A stretch of DNA of 45,747 bases from an uncultured Collinsella sp. (lineage in GTDB: Bacteria > Actinomycetota > Coriobacteriia > Coriobacteriales > Coriobacteriaceae): assembly GCA_900545605.1 (NCBI GenBank), contig UQZL01000016.1, forward strand, positions 1-45,747, written 5' to 3'. Under the pieces are notes generated by a model. The model did not search any database and was not told where the DNA came from. It saw only the letters and a list, made by a program, of their open reading frames with translations. Shown here one piece after another: positions 17,564 through 26,781 of this stretch (positions are counted from its first letter, which is position 1; the number at the start of each line of letters is the position of its first letter). A program made the translations under genes and the position numbers.

Positions 17564-18490
17564 ATGGAAGCACAGGAAAACTCCCAGACTGAGCAGAATG
17601 TTCAGACGCCCAAGAAGCGCGAGCTGGCGCTCGTATCGCGCAGTACCTATATCAAGGAGAAGGCGCTGCAGTGGATCTTCTTTGCCTGCGCGTTCTTGGC
17701 GGTCGTTACCGTCATCCTGATTTTTGTCTTTACCACGTACTCGGCGCTGCCCGTCTTTACTGACATCGGTCTGGCTGACTTCTTTAGCTTTACGTGGGCG
17801 CCTTCCGAGGGCCACTACGGCATCTTGTCGCTGCTTGCTGGCTCGGGTCTGGTGACCGTCGGTGCGCTCGCCATGGGCGTGCCGCTGGGCGTGGGTACGG
17901 CCGTTTACCTGGTCGAGATTGCCAGCAAGCGCGTGCGCAAGCTCATCAGCCCCGCCGTTGACCTGCTGGCGGGCATACCCTCCATCATCTACGGCTTCTT
18001 TGGCATGATCATCATCCGCCCGTTTATCGCACAACTGACCGGCGGCCTTGGTTTTGGTGCGCTGACGGCGTGGTTTGTGCTCGCCATCATGATCGTCCCT
18101 ACCATCACCACGCTCACCATCGATGCTCTCAATTCCATTCCCATGGGCATTCGCGAGGCATCGTATGCCATGGGCGCCACAAAGTGGCAGACCATCTATA
18201 AGGTCGTGCTACCTGCCGCGAAGCTGGGTATCGTTGATGCCATCGTGCTGGGTATGGGCCGTGCCATCGGCGAGACCATGGCCGTGCTCATGGTCGTAGG
18301 TAACGCCCCGGTTATTCCCGACAGCATTGCGAGCCCCATCTCGACGCTCACGAGCCAGATTGCGCTCGACATGAGCTATTCCTCGGGTCTGCACCGCTCG
18401 GCGCTGTTCGGCATGGGTGTGGTCCTGTTTATCATCTCCGCCACGCTGGTGGGTATCGTTCGTCTGATTTCCAAGAAGAAGAGGGGGTAG
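17564..18490 (+). CDS. pstC: Phosphate ABC transporter permease PstC
   Basis: One of two permease subunits of the high-affinity phosphate importer. The 308-residue protein has a cytoplasmic N-terminus, about six membrane segments and the binding-protein-dependent permease (EAA) loop GIREASYAMGATKWQTIYKV, preceded by LAGIPSIIYGFFG typical of PstC/PstA. ATG 17564 has AAGGGGAG about 8 nt upstream; an in-frame GTG (17555) lies within that site. It follows pstS immediately and precedes pstA by 3 nt. Confidence 0.93.
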   Translation: MEAQENSQTEQNVQTPKKRELALVSRSTYIKEKALQWIFFACAFLAVVTVILIFVFTTYSALPVFTDIGLADFFSFTWAPSEGHYGILSLLAGSGLVTVGALAMGVPLGVGTAVYLVEIASKRVRKLISPAVDLLAGIPSIIYGFFGMIIIRPFIAQLTGGLGFGALTAWFVLAIMIVPTITTLTIDALNSIPMGIREASYAMGATKWQTIYKVVLPAAKLGIVDAIVLGMGRAIGETMAVLMVVGNAPVIPDSIASPISTLTSQIALDMSYSSGLHRSALFGMGVVLFIISATLVGIVRLISKKKRG

Positions 18491-18493
18491 GCT

Positions 18494-19399
18494 ATGTCCG
18501 ATTCCGTTGACACGACGGTCGATACGACCTCGTCGCGCGAGCGCATCAAGCGTGCCCTTTCCCACGGCAAGAAGGGCCGCATCAACAAGGACCTGTCCAA
18601 CAAGATCATGCTTGGCGTGTTTCGTGCCGCTGCCTACATCACCACGCTGGTGCTGGTCGCTATCATCGCCTACGTGGTCATCAACGGCCTGCCACACATC
18701 TCGCTCGACTTTATCTTCGGTTGGCCCCAGGGCGTCAACGCCGAGGGCGGAATTTGGCCCACGATCGTCTCGACCGTCTACGTGACGGCGCTCGCCATGC
18801 TTATCTGCACGCCGATCGCTGTGCTGGCAGCCGTCTATCTGGCCGAGTACGCCAAGCAGGGCAAGGTCGTCGAGCTCATTCGCTACGCTGCTGACGCTTT
18901 GGCCTCGGTGCCCTCCATCGTTATGGGCCTGTTTGGCTACGCCTTGTTTGTCGAGGCTATGGGCCTGGGCCTTTCGATGGTCTCGGCCGCTCTGGCGCTC
19001 GCGCTCTTGATGCTTCCCATCGTCATGCGCACCACCGAAGAAGCCATTCGCGCCGTTCCGCGCTATATCCGTTGGGGCGCGTACGGCCTGGGCGCTACCA
19101 AGTGGCAGGTCGTCTCCAAGATCGTGCTTCCTTCGGCCTTTGGCCGCATTGCCACGGGCATCGTCCTTGCCATCGGCCGTGCCATCGGCGAGACCGCCGT
19201 GGTGCTCTACACCATGGGCCAGGCCATCAATCTACCTATTTCGCCGCTCGATTCCGGTCGTCCCATGACCGTTCACCTGTACCTGCTTGCCAACGACGGC
19301 ATCAACATGAACGCAGCCTACGGCACCGCGCTCTTGCTGATGGTGATCATTTTGGCCTTCAACCTGTTTGCGCGCTTCCTGTCGCGCAAGCGTCGCTAG
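18494..19399 (+). CDS. pstA: Phosphate ABC transporter permease PstA
   Basis: Second permease subunit, 301 residues, with about six membrane helices, the motif ALASVPSIVMGLFGYALF and the EAA loop EEAIRAVPRYIRWGAYGLGATKW split over two segments, followed by GRAIGETAVVLYTMG. It begins 3 nt after pstC and ends 12 nt before pstB, a normal pst operon arrangement. Confidence 0.93.
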   Translation: MSDSVDTTVDTTSSRERIKRALSHGKKGRINKDLSNKIMLGVFRAAAYITTLVLVAIIAYVVINGLPHISLDFIFGWPQGVNAEGGIWPTIVSTVYVTALAMLICTPIAVLAAVYLAEYAKQGKVVELIRYAADALASVPSIVMGLFGYALFVEAMGLGLSMVSAALALALLMLPIVMRTTEEAIRAVPRYIRWGAYGLGATKWQVVSKIVLPSAFGRIATGIVLAIGRAIGETAVVLYTMGQAINLPISPLDSGRPMTVHLYLLANDGINMNAAYGTALLLMVIILAFNLFARFLSRKRR

Positions 19400-19411
19400 T
19401 TAAGGAGTCCC

Positions 19412-20215
<804 letters not shown>

Positions 20216-20307
20216 TCGGTGCGACTAGTCCCAAGCCGATCGGATCTGGTCCGGTGCGTATTCACTGTGCGGGCGGCATGACCGCACCCAACTGATTGGA
20301 GTGAACC

Positions 20308-21165
20308 ATGCGCAAACTGTTTTCCCGTCAGCTCATCGAGGCCCGTCACGAGATGCTGAGCATCTACGAGGCCGTCGATCTGGCCCTCCACGATGCCGTG
20401 AAGGCCTATGTGACCGACGACCGCAAGCTCGCCACCAAGACCAAGAAGCGTACGCTTTCGATTGACGCACGCTGCGCCAACCTGGAGGCCGTCTGCTACA
20501 ACCTGATTGCCACGCAGTCACCGGTCGCCTCCGACTTCCGCTTGCTGCAGACGATCATCTACGTCGACTTTAACCTGCAGCGCATGACCGATAAGGTTCG
20601 CCAGATTTGCCGCGCCACGCGTCATATGATCAAGGCCGACATCTCGCTGCCCAAGGAGCTTGTCGGCACGGTCGAGGCCGAGGCTGAGGCCGTCTACCAG
20701 GTGCTGGGCTCTTCGCTTTCTGCGCTCGTCACCAACGACATGTCCATCATCTGCAACTTGGCCGTCGAGGACGAGCCAGTGCACGCCGCCTACGAGAAGT
20801 TCTTCCGCACCTTTAACCGCATGGACACGGGCGATTTTATGGACGACGACAGCAACTATGACGACCTGCGCCGCGCCATCATGGTATCGCGCTATCTCGA
20901 TCGCATCGCCTCGATTTCCATCGATGCCGCCTGCCGTCTGACCTTCCTGTTGACCGGACAGCGTATGACTGCCGGTGATATCGCCTGCACTGATGAGGAT
21001 GAGCTCGAGAGCATACGCGTGCCTTCGGGCGAGGGTGTTATCATGAGGCCCGCCGTCGATGCACGCTACGTTGCCAAGGTGCCCGTTAACGAGGTCAGCG
21101 AGGGTCTTCGCTACCTGCTCGATCATCTTGAGGATGAGGACGATGGCGAGGACGACGAGGAGTAA
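20308..21165 (+). CDS. phoU: Phosphate signalling regulator PhoU
   Basis: All-alpha metal-binding protein that restrains PstSCAB and the PhoR/PhoB-type kinase when phosphate is ample. The 285-residue product has two PhoU repeats; conserved-type segments include VCYNLIATQSPVASDFRLL in the first and SRYLDRIASISIDAACR in the second. The C-terminus carries an acidic extension (EDEDDGEDDEE) beyond the core. It completes a pst operon embedded in the division cluster. No sensor kinase or response regulator is in the window. Confidence 0.9.
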   Translation: MRKLFSRQLIEARHEMLSIYEAVDLALHDAVKAYVTDDRKLATKTKKRTLSIDARCANLEAVCYNLIATQSPVASDFRLLQTIIYVDFNLQRMTDKVRQICRATRHMIKADISLPKELVGTVEAEAEAVYQVLGSSLSALVTNDMSIICNLAVEDEPVHAAYEKFFRTFNRMDTGDFMDDDSNYDDLRRAIMVSRYLDRIASISIDAACRLTFLLTGQRMTAGDIACTDEDELESIRVPSGEGVIMRPAVDARYVAKVPVNEVSEGLRYLLDHLEDEDDGEDDEE

Positions 21166-21202
21166 GTAACCCCGTTCGTCGAAAGATTGTAAATACCTAA
21201 GT

Positions 21203-21240
21203 GAGCGCGGCCTTGCACATGCGGGGCCGCGCTCTTGCGT
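21203..21240 (+). terminator. Hairpin after phoU
   Basis: GAGCGCGGCC (21203-21212) and GGCCGCGCTC (21225-21234) form a perfect 10-bp stem around a 12-nt loop, followed by the short T-containing TTGCGTT. It likely terminates or weakens pst transcription before yggS. The T-tract is poor, so read-through is possible. Confidence 0.6.
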
Positions 21241-21284
21241 TAGCATGGGACTACTTGTTTGGCTGTCAGCGGAGGCGATTGGCA

Positions 21285-22022
21285 ATGGATAACTATTTGG
21301 ACTTGATGCGCGCTCGCCGCGAGCAGATTCTGGAACGTTTTTATGCGGCGCTCGATCGCGCGGGCCGTCCCCACGACGCCGCGCGCCTCATTGCCGTGTC
21401 CAAGACCGTTGGTGTCGATGAGACCGTTGCCGCCATCCAGGCGGGGTATCGCCATTTTGCCGAGAATCGCCCGCAGGAGCTGGTTCGCAAGCTCACAGGT
21501 TTGGCGGAGCATCCGGAGCTGCCCGAGGTGCGCTTCGATATGATCGGCAACCTGCAGACCAATAAGATCAATGCGGTGCTGGGCTCAGCCGAGCTGATTC
21601 ACTCGGTGGGTTCGCTGCATCTGGCGCAGGCGATCTCGAGCCGTGCTGCCCGCAAGATTGAGGCAGGCGAACTCGCCGGCCCCCAGCGTGTGCTCATTGA
21701 GGTCAATGTGAGTGGTGAGGAGTCGAAGGGAGGCTTTTCGCCCGATGAGATTCGCGCCGCCGCGGGTGAGCTTGCGGAACTTGAGGGAATTTGCGTACAG
21801 GGGCTTATGACTATGGCGCCCCGGGGGAATAAGGATGTGGCGCGCCGCACCTTTGCGGGGCTTCGTGAGCTGAGGGATGAGCTGGAGGCGGCGCATCCCG
21901 ATTTGAACCTGCCTGAGCTTTCCTGCGGCATGAGCGAAGACTTTGAGCCTGCCCTTGAGGAGGGCTCTACGCTCGTTCGCCTGGGCAGGGTAGTATTTAG
22001 CCCGGAGTTTGCAGTAAAATAA
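21285..22022 (+). CDS. yggS: PLP homeostasis protein YggS (YlmE/PLPBP family)
   Basis: Single-domain alanine-racemase-fold protein that binds pyridoxal 5'-phosphate and influences B6 and amino-acid balance; it has no known catalysis. The 245-residue product shows the PLP-lysine segment LIAVSKTVGVDE, ENRPQELVRK, MIGNLQTNKIN, EVNVSGEESKGGF and the phosphate-binding end SCGMSEDFEPALEEGSTLVRLG. ATG 21285 follows GGAGG at 21271-21275; the longer in-frame upstream extension contains the phoU terminator and is rejected. It stands upstream of sepF, as usual in Gram-positives. Confidence 0.94.
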   Translation: MDNYLDLMRARREQILERFYAALDRAGRPHDAARLIAVSKTVGVDETVAAIQAGYRHFAENRPQELVRKLTGLAEHPELPEVRFDMIGNLQTNKINAVLGSAELIHSVGSLHLAQAISSRAARKIEAGELAGPQRVLIEVNVSGEESKGGFSPDEIRAAAGELAELEGICVQGLMTMAPRGNKDVARRTFAGLRELRDELEAAHPDLNLPELSCGMSEDFEPALEEGSTLVRLGRVVFSPEFAVK

Positions 22023-22082
22023 GGCTCTGAAGTGCGCACTGATTATCGGGGCGCCTGCACTAAACCGCGAGAGGACACAACC

Positions 22083-22805
22083 ATGGGCTTCCTTGACGAG
22101 ATTAAAAATAAGATGCACCTGGGCGGCCAGCAGGGTTACGACCAGGGTTATGGCCAGGACGACGACTACGGCTACGATGATGGCTATGACGATGGCTATC
22201 AGGGCAACGGCTACAGCGGTGCTTCGGGCGAGGGCTTCTACACCCAAGACGAGCCGAGCAACGGCCTGCTTGGTCAGACGCGCCGTGGTGAAGCTGAGTC
22301 GGTTGCCGTGTATACACGCTCCGGGCAGCTGGTCGGCGATGACTCCCGCCATGCCACGACGTATAACCCGCCTTCGCGCTCGCAGGACAGTGTTGCGAGC
22401 GGTTATCGTCCTGGTGCCTATGACACGCCGTCGAGCTACGCCGAGAACACCCGCGCCCGTGCCGCCGCTGCGCCTGCGCCTGCACCGAGCGATGCCTCGG
22501 CCTATGCGAGCAATATCATCAACGCCACACCGCAGCTGCCGGCCTATGTCCTGCGCCCCGAGAGCTATGACGACGTGGAGACCGTGGTGCGCCGCGTTCG
22601 CACCAAGCAGCCTGTCGCACTGATTTTTGTGGGCGTACGCACCGAAGTTGCCAAGCGCGTCTTGGACTTCTCTTACGGCTTTGCCTGCGGTCTGGGTGCC
22701 ACGGTCAAGGAGGTGGGCGACCGCGTGTTCATGGTGCTGCCCGCCGGTTGCGAGGTCAAAGATTCCGATCTCAAGAAGCTTCGTGCCGACGGCTACCTTA
22801 AGTAA
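22083..22805 (+). CDS. sepF: Cell division protein SepF
   Basis: Membrane anchor and organiser of FtsZ filaments in bacteria that lack FtsA. The 240-residue product begins with an amphipathic segment (MGFLDEIKNKM), then a low-complexity Gly/Tyr/Asp-rich stretch and a disordered Ser/Ala/Pro region. It ends with the compact SepF core of about 85 residues (VLRPESYDDVETVVRRV ... RVLDFSYGFACGLGATVKEV). Core residues resemble the groove that binds the FtsZ C-terminal peptide. The linker is long. ATG 22083 follows GAGGA at 22071-22075. Confidence 0.94.
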   Translation: MGFLDEIKNKMHLGGQQGYDQGYGQDDDYGYDDGYDDGYQGNGYSGASGEGFYTQDEPSNGLLGQTRRGEAESVAVYTRSGQLVGDDSRHATTYNPPSRSQDSVASGYRPGAYDTPSSYAENTRARAAAAPAPAPSDASAYASNIINATPQLPAYVLRPESYDDVETVVRRVRTKQPVALIFVGVRTEVAKRVLDFSYGFACGLGATVKEVGDRVFMVLPAGCEVKDSDLKKLRADGYLK

Positions 22806-22826
22806 AGACAAGACGAGGAGATTCCC

Positions 22827-23108
22827 ATCAACATCTACACTATCGTCCAGCTGGTCAATACGCTGTTCAACTTCTATTCCACGCTCATTGTCGTCTACTG
22901 CTTTATGACGTGGATTCCCATGAAGCAGGGTGGTTTGCTTCAGGATATTGCCGCGGTGCTTGATAGCGTGTGCGGTCCGTGGCTCAAGCTGTTCCGTCGT
23001 TTCATCCCGCCGATGGGCGGTATCGATTTTTCGCCGGTCGTTGCGATTATTGCGTTGCAGTTGGTGCAGAGGCTGGTTCTGCAGCTTCTTATAGGTATAC
23101 TCGTGTAG
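22827..23108 (+). CDS. yggT: YggT family membrane protein with apparent ATC start
   Basis: Small two-helix membrane protein found next to sepF in many bacteria; its role is not settled, but it is linked to division and ion stress. The 93-residue reading contains helix 1 (about 5-27), a linker with FRRFIPPMGGIDFSPV (the family GGxDFSP motif) and helix 2. In this frame there is no ATG, GTG or TTG between the sepF stop (22803-22805) and helix 1. The ideal ribosome site GAGGAG (22815-22820) is followed 6 nt later by ATC AAC ATC TAC. The first ATG (22905) would delete helix 1. ATC (or ATT 22821) is therefore the likely start. Confidence 0.75.
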   Translation: MNIYTIVQLVNTLFNFYSTLIVVYCFMTWIPMKQGGLLQDIAAVLDSVCGPWLKLFRRFIPPMGGIDFSPVVAIIALQLVQRLVLQLLIGILV

Positions 23109-23168
23109 AACTGACTTAGTAACTTACGTCGGGCGTGTAGCGCCGAGGCGATGAAAAGGAGACTTGTT

Positions 23169-23843
23169 ATGGCTATTACCCCTGCAGACATCCAGGCTCA
23201 GACTTTCTCTGAGGCCAAGCGTGGCTACGATCCTGCCGAGGTCGACGTCTTCTTGGAGACGCTGTCCTCCGAGGTTGACGCTATGCTCGCTAAGATTGTC
23301 GACCTTAAGGGCCGTCTGACTGCTACCGAGCAGCAGCTTGCCGATGCGCAGGCTCAGCTTGCCCAGGCTCAGGATGCCCCCGCCCAGGCCGTTCCTGCCG
23401 CCCCCGTGGCTGCTCCCGCCCCTGACTTCTCCGCTCAGGAGCGCCAGATTTCCGCTGCCCTGATCGCTGCCCAGCAGACCGCTGAGACCATCGTTAACGA
23501 TGCCAACGAGAACGCTGAGCGTATCCGCAACGAGGCCGACGCCAAGGCACGCGAGGTTATCCGCCAGGCTCTGACCGAGAAGCAGGCCGAGCTCGAGGAG
23601 ATCGATCGTCTCAAGGCTTCCCGTGAGGAGTTCAAGGCCGAGTACCTCAAGCTCATCCAGCACTTCATGGACGATGCCCAGAACTCCTTCCCGGCCGACC
23701 TCATGGCCTCCACGCCGGTCGGTTCTGCCGCTTCTCCTGCGGTGACTGTTCCCGCCGAGCCGCTGCCCGTCGCTGACCCGGTTGTCCCCGTGGCCGATCC
23801 TTTCGCTCCGATCGACAACTTCGCTGCCGACGATCTGGACTAA
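23169..23843 (+). CDS. divIVA: DivIVA/Wag31 domain protein
   Basis: Polar or septal coiled-coil scaffold that recognises curved membrane. The 224-residue product has the N-terminal DivIVA domain (PADIQAQTFSEAKRGYDP and VDVFLETLSSEV), including the Phe and basic residues of the membrane-binding turn. Coiled coil with an Ala/Pro-rich break follows, then a second coiled coil and a Pro/Val/Ala-rich tail. ATG 23169 follows AAGGAG; an ATG at 23151 precedes the ribosome site and is rejected. It closes the division cluster and is followed by a terminator. Confidence 0.93.
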   Translation: MAITPADIQAQTFSEAKRGYDPAEVDVFLETLSSEVDAMLAKIVDLKGRLTATEQQLADAQAQLAQAQDAPAQAVPAAPVAAPAPDFSAQERQISAALIAAQQTAETIVNDANENAERIRNEADAKAREVIRQALTEKQAELEEIDRLKASREEFKAEYLKLIQHFMDDAQNSFPADLMASTPVGSAASPAVTVPAEPLPVADPVVPVADPFAPIDNFAADDLD

Positions 23844-23870
23844 CATTCGGCCTACAATTTAGTGCCTAGA

Positions 23871-23900
23871 AAGGACCCGCAGCTTGCGGGTCCTTTTTTA
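23871..23900 (+). terminator. Intrinsic terminator after divIVA
   Basis: GGACCCGCA-GCT-TGCGGGTCC is a perfect 9-bp stem followed by TTTTTTAT. It lies between divIVA and the convergent nitroreductase gene and marks the end of the division cluster. Confidence 0.9.
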
Positions 23901-24011
23901 TGACTATGCAGGGGGTGCGCATCATAAAAAACCGAGCCCTGCACATAGTGGCGCAGAACTCGGCGAACGGGTGAGCGGTCAAGAATAGGTTTTAAGGCAT
24001 GTCCCAAAAAT

Positions 24012-24542
24012 CTACTTGAGGAGGAAGTCGGAGAGGGGAATGGTGCGGGCCTCGCGATGCTCGGGATCGGCGATGTGGTCGGCAGGATAGCCACAGACGA
24101 GCATGTGATAGGGATAGACGCCCTCGGGCAGGTTGAACTGCTCCTGTGCCACCTCAGGCTTAAAATGGCATACCCAGCACGTTCTTAGGCCCTGCTCGGT
24201 GGCCTCCATCATCATTTGATCACACACGATGGACGTATCGATTTCACTGGAATTCATCTGGTCATACGGGCGCACCCAAGCATCATCGGTAACGCTGCAA
24301 ATAAGGAAAACAAGCGGAGCCCCAAAGATAGACCCATCACGAGCAAACCGAGGCTGACAAGCAGCAGCCTTCTCCAGAAGCTCGGGCGTATCCAACACCA
24401 TCACACGGGTTGGATGGTTATTACAAGCAGAAGGAGCAATACGCCCTGCCTCAACAATAGCACCCACCACAGCCTGCTCCACAGCCCGATCTTCAAACTC
24501 ACGACAAGAATACCGACCCCGAGCCAGATCCAAATACCCCAT
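24012..24542 (-). CDS. Nitroreductase family protein (FMN-dependent)
   Basis: Likely FMN-dependent NAD(P)H oxidoreductase; substrate unknown. The 176-residue protein has the family N-terminal RYSCREFEDRAVE, the flavin-contact APSACNNHPTRVMVL and the later segment ATEQGLRTCWVCHF, then PYHMLVCGYPAD. The start is set at the ATG preceded by GGAGGG; longer in-frame extensions are rejected. The 5' half uses T- and G-ending codons almost exclusively, unlike the C-ending usage of neighbours. It stands alone between terminators. Confidence 0.85.
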   Translation of the reverse strand: MGYLDLARGRYSCREFEDRAVEQAVVGAIVEAGRIAPSACNNHPTRVMVLDTPELLEKAAACQPRFARDGSIFGAPLVFLICSVTDDAWVRPYDQMNSSEIDTSIVCDQMMMEATEQGLRTCWVCHFKPEVAQEQFNLPEGVYPYHMLVCGYPADHIADPEHREARTIPLSDFLLK

Positions 24543-24723
24543 AACCAAACCCTCCAAAGTCAGCGACTCAATCCAAAGTAAAACAAAGGATACCCAAAGC
24601 TCTGTCCAACCAAACGCCCGCCGAATGCCAAAGTAATATCTCGGGTAATCAAGGGCCATTACAGCAAAGGCCCCACCACGCCTAAACCATCAGCCAAGGT
24701 TCCCAATGGTGGTACATAAGGGA

Positions 24724-24803
24724 GCGGGCCCGACCACTAATAACCTTTTGAACGACTCTGCTTGCAGCCGGAGTGAAAAAAGGTTATTAGTGGTCGGGCC
24801 CGC
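24724..24803. repeat. 26-bp perfect inverted repeat with structured loop
   Basis: Arms 24724-24749 and 24778-24803 are perfectly complementary over 26 nt (GCGGGCCCGACCACTAATAA continuing CCTTTT). The 28-nt loop contains CTGC-TT-GCAG. It lies downstream of the DUF47 gene on the minus strand. Pit-operon termination is possible, but the stem is far longer than a normal terminator. Confidence 0.85.
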
Positions 24804-24827
24804 GACCGGTGGGACATGTACCCCCAA

Positions 24828-25451
24828 TTAACTGTTCTTCATGACAATCGAATCCACGACATCGGCCACATTCTCGCAGCAGTCGGCACAATACTCCAGG
24901 AAGGCGTACACGTCACGCCAAGCGATGACCTCGAGCGGGTCCTTGCCGTTAACGTGCAGGTTGCGCATGGCGTTGATGTAGAGCTCGTCGGCCTCGGACT
25001 CGATGGTGTTGATTTGGATGACGAGCTCGCGCAGCGTTTTGGACTTGCGGTAGTTGGGAAGCTCGACCATCAGGTCCTTCATGGCGCGGCAGGCGTCAGT
25101 CACCTTGTGGGCGATGACGATGGCGTCGGGATGGATGCTCTGAATGTTGGTGAAGTAGACGCGCTGCACGACGCCCTCGATGCGGTCGAGCACGGTGTCG
25201 AGTGAGCAGCTCATCAGATTCAGATCCTCGCGCTCGAGCGGGGTGATAAAGGCGGTGAGCAAGGCGTCTTCGAGCTCGTGGTGCTTCTTGTCTGCCGCAT
25301 GCTCAATCGCATGCATCTTATCGAGCATGTCGTGGATCTGCGCGGGGTCAAAGTTCTCAAAAATCTTGGTGAGCAGCTCGGCTGCCTGAACGGCGAGGTC
25401 GGCGCAAGCGACGTAGTTATCGAAGTAGAACGAATCGGGTTTCTTTGCCAT
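24828..25451 (-). CDS. DUF47 (PhoU-like) Pit accessory protein
   Basis: All-helical DUF47 protein (207 residues) of the family found beside PiT phosphate transporters; it is thought to modulate the transporter. Visible features are the N-terminal FDNYVACADLAVQAAELL, the helix with HAADKKHHELEDALLTAFITPLERED (a metal-binding-type EAD/HE pattern, shown in two parts) and a C-terminal cysteine-rich ALEYCADCCENVADVVDS-like helix. AAAGGA precedes the ATG. It is 67 nt downstream of the pit gene on the same strand, a classic pair. Confidence 0.88.
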   Translation of the reverse strand: MAKKPDSFYFDNYVACADLAVQAAELLTKIFENFDPAQIHDMLDKMHAIEHAADKKHHELEDALLTAFITPLEREDLNLMSCSLDTVLDRIEGVVQRVYFTNIQSIHPDAIVIAHKVTDACRAMKDLMVELPNYRKSKTLRELVIQINTIESEADELYINAMRNLHVNGKDPLEVIAWRDVYAFLEYCADCCENVADVVDSIVMKNS

Positions 25452-25518
25452 GGGTGGGTCCTTTCGAGGCGAAGACGGGTGGGCGAAGTGTTGCGGTCCG
25501 GATGGACGTTCGGTTTGA

Positions 25519-26568
25519 CTAGAGGAACATCATGAACAGCTTGGCCATGACAAAGCTGATGAGTCCGCAGGCGGGGAAGGTGAAGAACCAGGTGAACATC
25601 ATGTCCTTGACGACGCCGAAGTTGATGGCCGAGAGGCGCTTGACGGCACCGACGCCCATGATGGCGCAGGTCTTGATGTGTGTGGAGGACACGGGGATGC
25701 CGGTAAGGGTGGCAAGCAGCAGGTTCGCGGCGCCCGCGAGGTCGGCGGAGAAGCCCTGATACTTCTCGAGCTTAACCATGCTCTGGCCGACGGACTTGAT
25801 GATGCGCTCGCCGCCCACGCTGGTGCCGATACCCATAGTGGCCGAGCACAGCAGCATAATCCAGATGGGGATGCCGGCATCGCCGACGCTCGTCTGACCG
25901 TTTGCGAAGGCTACGCCTAAAAAGAGCACACCGATGAACTTCTGTCCATCCTGCGCGCCGTGCATAAAGCTCATGGCCGCAGCGCTCGCGATCTGAGCGT
26001 ATTTAAAGAAGACATTGGCACGTCGCCTGTTGGCGGCGGCGAAAAGAATCGAGACGAGTTTGCACAGGATCCAGCCCATGACAAAGCCCAGGCCGATGGA
26101 GAGCGCCAGGCCGTAGATGACCTTCATCCACTCGTGGACGTTGACGCTGCTCGCGCCGCCGAGGGCGATAGCGGCACCGGTCAGGCCGGCGATAAGGCTG
26201 TGGCTTTGCGAGGTGGGGATGCCAAAACGCGACGCTGTGGCGCCGTAGACGACGATGGAGAACAGCGCCGCGCAGAGGCACGCGAGCGCCATGGTGCTGT
26301 TTCCGCCAAAGTCGACGATATGTGAGATGGTGTTGGCGACGCTCGCGTTAAAGTGCGTCATGATAAGCACGCCGAGGAAATTGAATGCGGCGCTCATGAG
26401 AATGGCGGCGCGGGCGGGCATGCAACGCGTAGTGACGCAGGTCGCGATGGCGTTGGGTGCGTCGGTCCATCCGTTGACGAAGATGGCGCCGAGCGCGAGA
26501 ATCACGGTGACGGCAAGGACTGGGTTCGACACAATTTGGCCGAGGAAGGTTGAGAACGTTACGTCCAT
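25519..26568 (-). CDS. pit: PiT family inorganic phosphate transporter
   Basis: Cation- or proton-coupled, low-affinity phosphate permease. The 349-residue protein has about ten membrane helices and the duplicated family signatures GWTDAPNAIATCVTTR near the N-terminus and GIPVSSTHIKTCAIMGVG near the C-terminus, plus GIPTSQSHSLIAGLTGAA. It has only a weak ribosome site (GAGAAAG). A very strong Shine-Dalgarno followed by a three-codon ORF lies just upstream. With pstSCAB-phoU 5 kb away, the window encodes both a high- and a low-affinity phosphate system. Confidence 0.93.
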   Translation of the reverse strand: MDVTFSTFLGQIVSNPVLAVTVILALGAIFVNGWTDAPNAIATCVTTRCMPARAAILMSAAFNFLGVLIMTHFNASVANTISHIVDFGGNSTMALACLCAALFSIVVYGATASRFGIPTSQSHSLIAGLTGAAIALGGASSVNVHEWMKVIYGLALSIGLGFVMGWILCKLVSILFAAANRRRANVFFKYAQIASAAAMSFMHGAQDGQKFIGVLFLGVAFANGQTSVGDAGIPIWIMLLCSATMGIGTSVGGERIIKSVGQSMVKLEKYQGFSADLAGAANLLLATLTGIPVSSTHIKTCAIMGVGAVKRLSAINFGVVKDMMFTWFFTFPACGLISFVMAKLFMMFL

Positions 26569-26598
26569 ATATGGGCTTTCTCGAAGTTTGCAGACACG

Positions 26599-26630
26599 TT
26601 ACAAAAACATGATAAATCGTATCACCTCCT
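26599..26630 (-). promoter_or_regulatory. Extended Shine-Dalgarno and 3-codon ORF in the pit leader
   Basis: On the minus strand AGGAGGTGAT (26621-26630) could pair with ten bases of the 16S rRNA 3' end. Ten nt later stands ATG TTT TTG TAA (26610-26599), encoding only Met-Phe-Leu. The pit start lies about 30 nt further on with a weak site of its own. A ribosome-loading or regulatory role is inference. Confidence 0.4.
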
Positions 26631-26781
26631 GTGGGTTTCTTTACCGAGTTCTGATGGGAGAAGTGAATTTTTTGGCACTAAAATTGAATATTAGCCCTGT
26701 TGACCGCGGGTATTCTTTTTGCTAACACGCCATGAGGACACGTGTGCGCGCCCCAACACCCCAAAACCACAGTCTGTTCGC

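Noticed and set aside
21201..21284. N-terminal extension of YggS from GTG 21201
   Set aside because: It would translate through the phoU terminator stem; ATG 21285 has GGAGG at the right distance.
24012..24659. Longer nitroreductase start with a hydrophobic N-terminus
   Set aside because: The family begins at the RYSCREF segment, and GGAGGG stands before ATG 24542.
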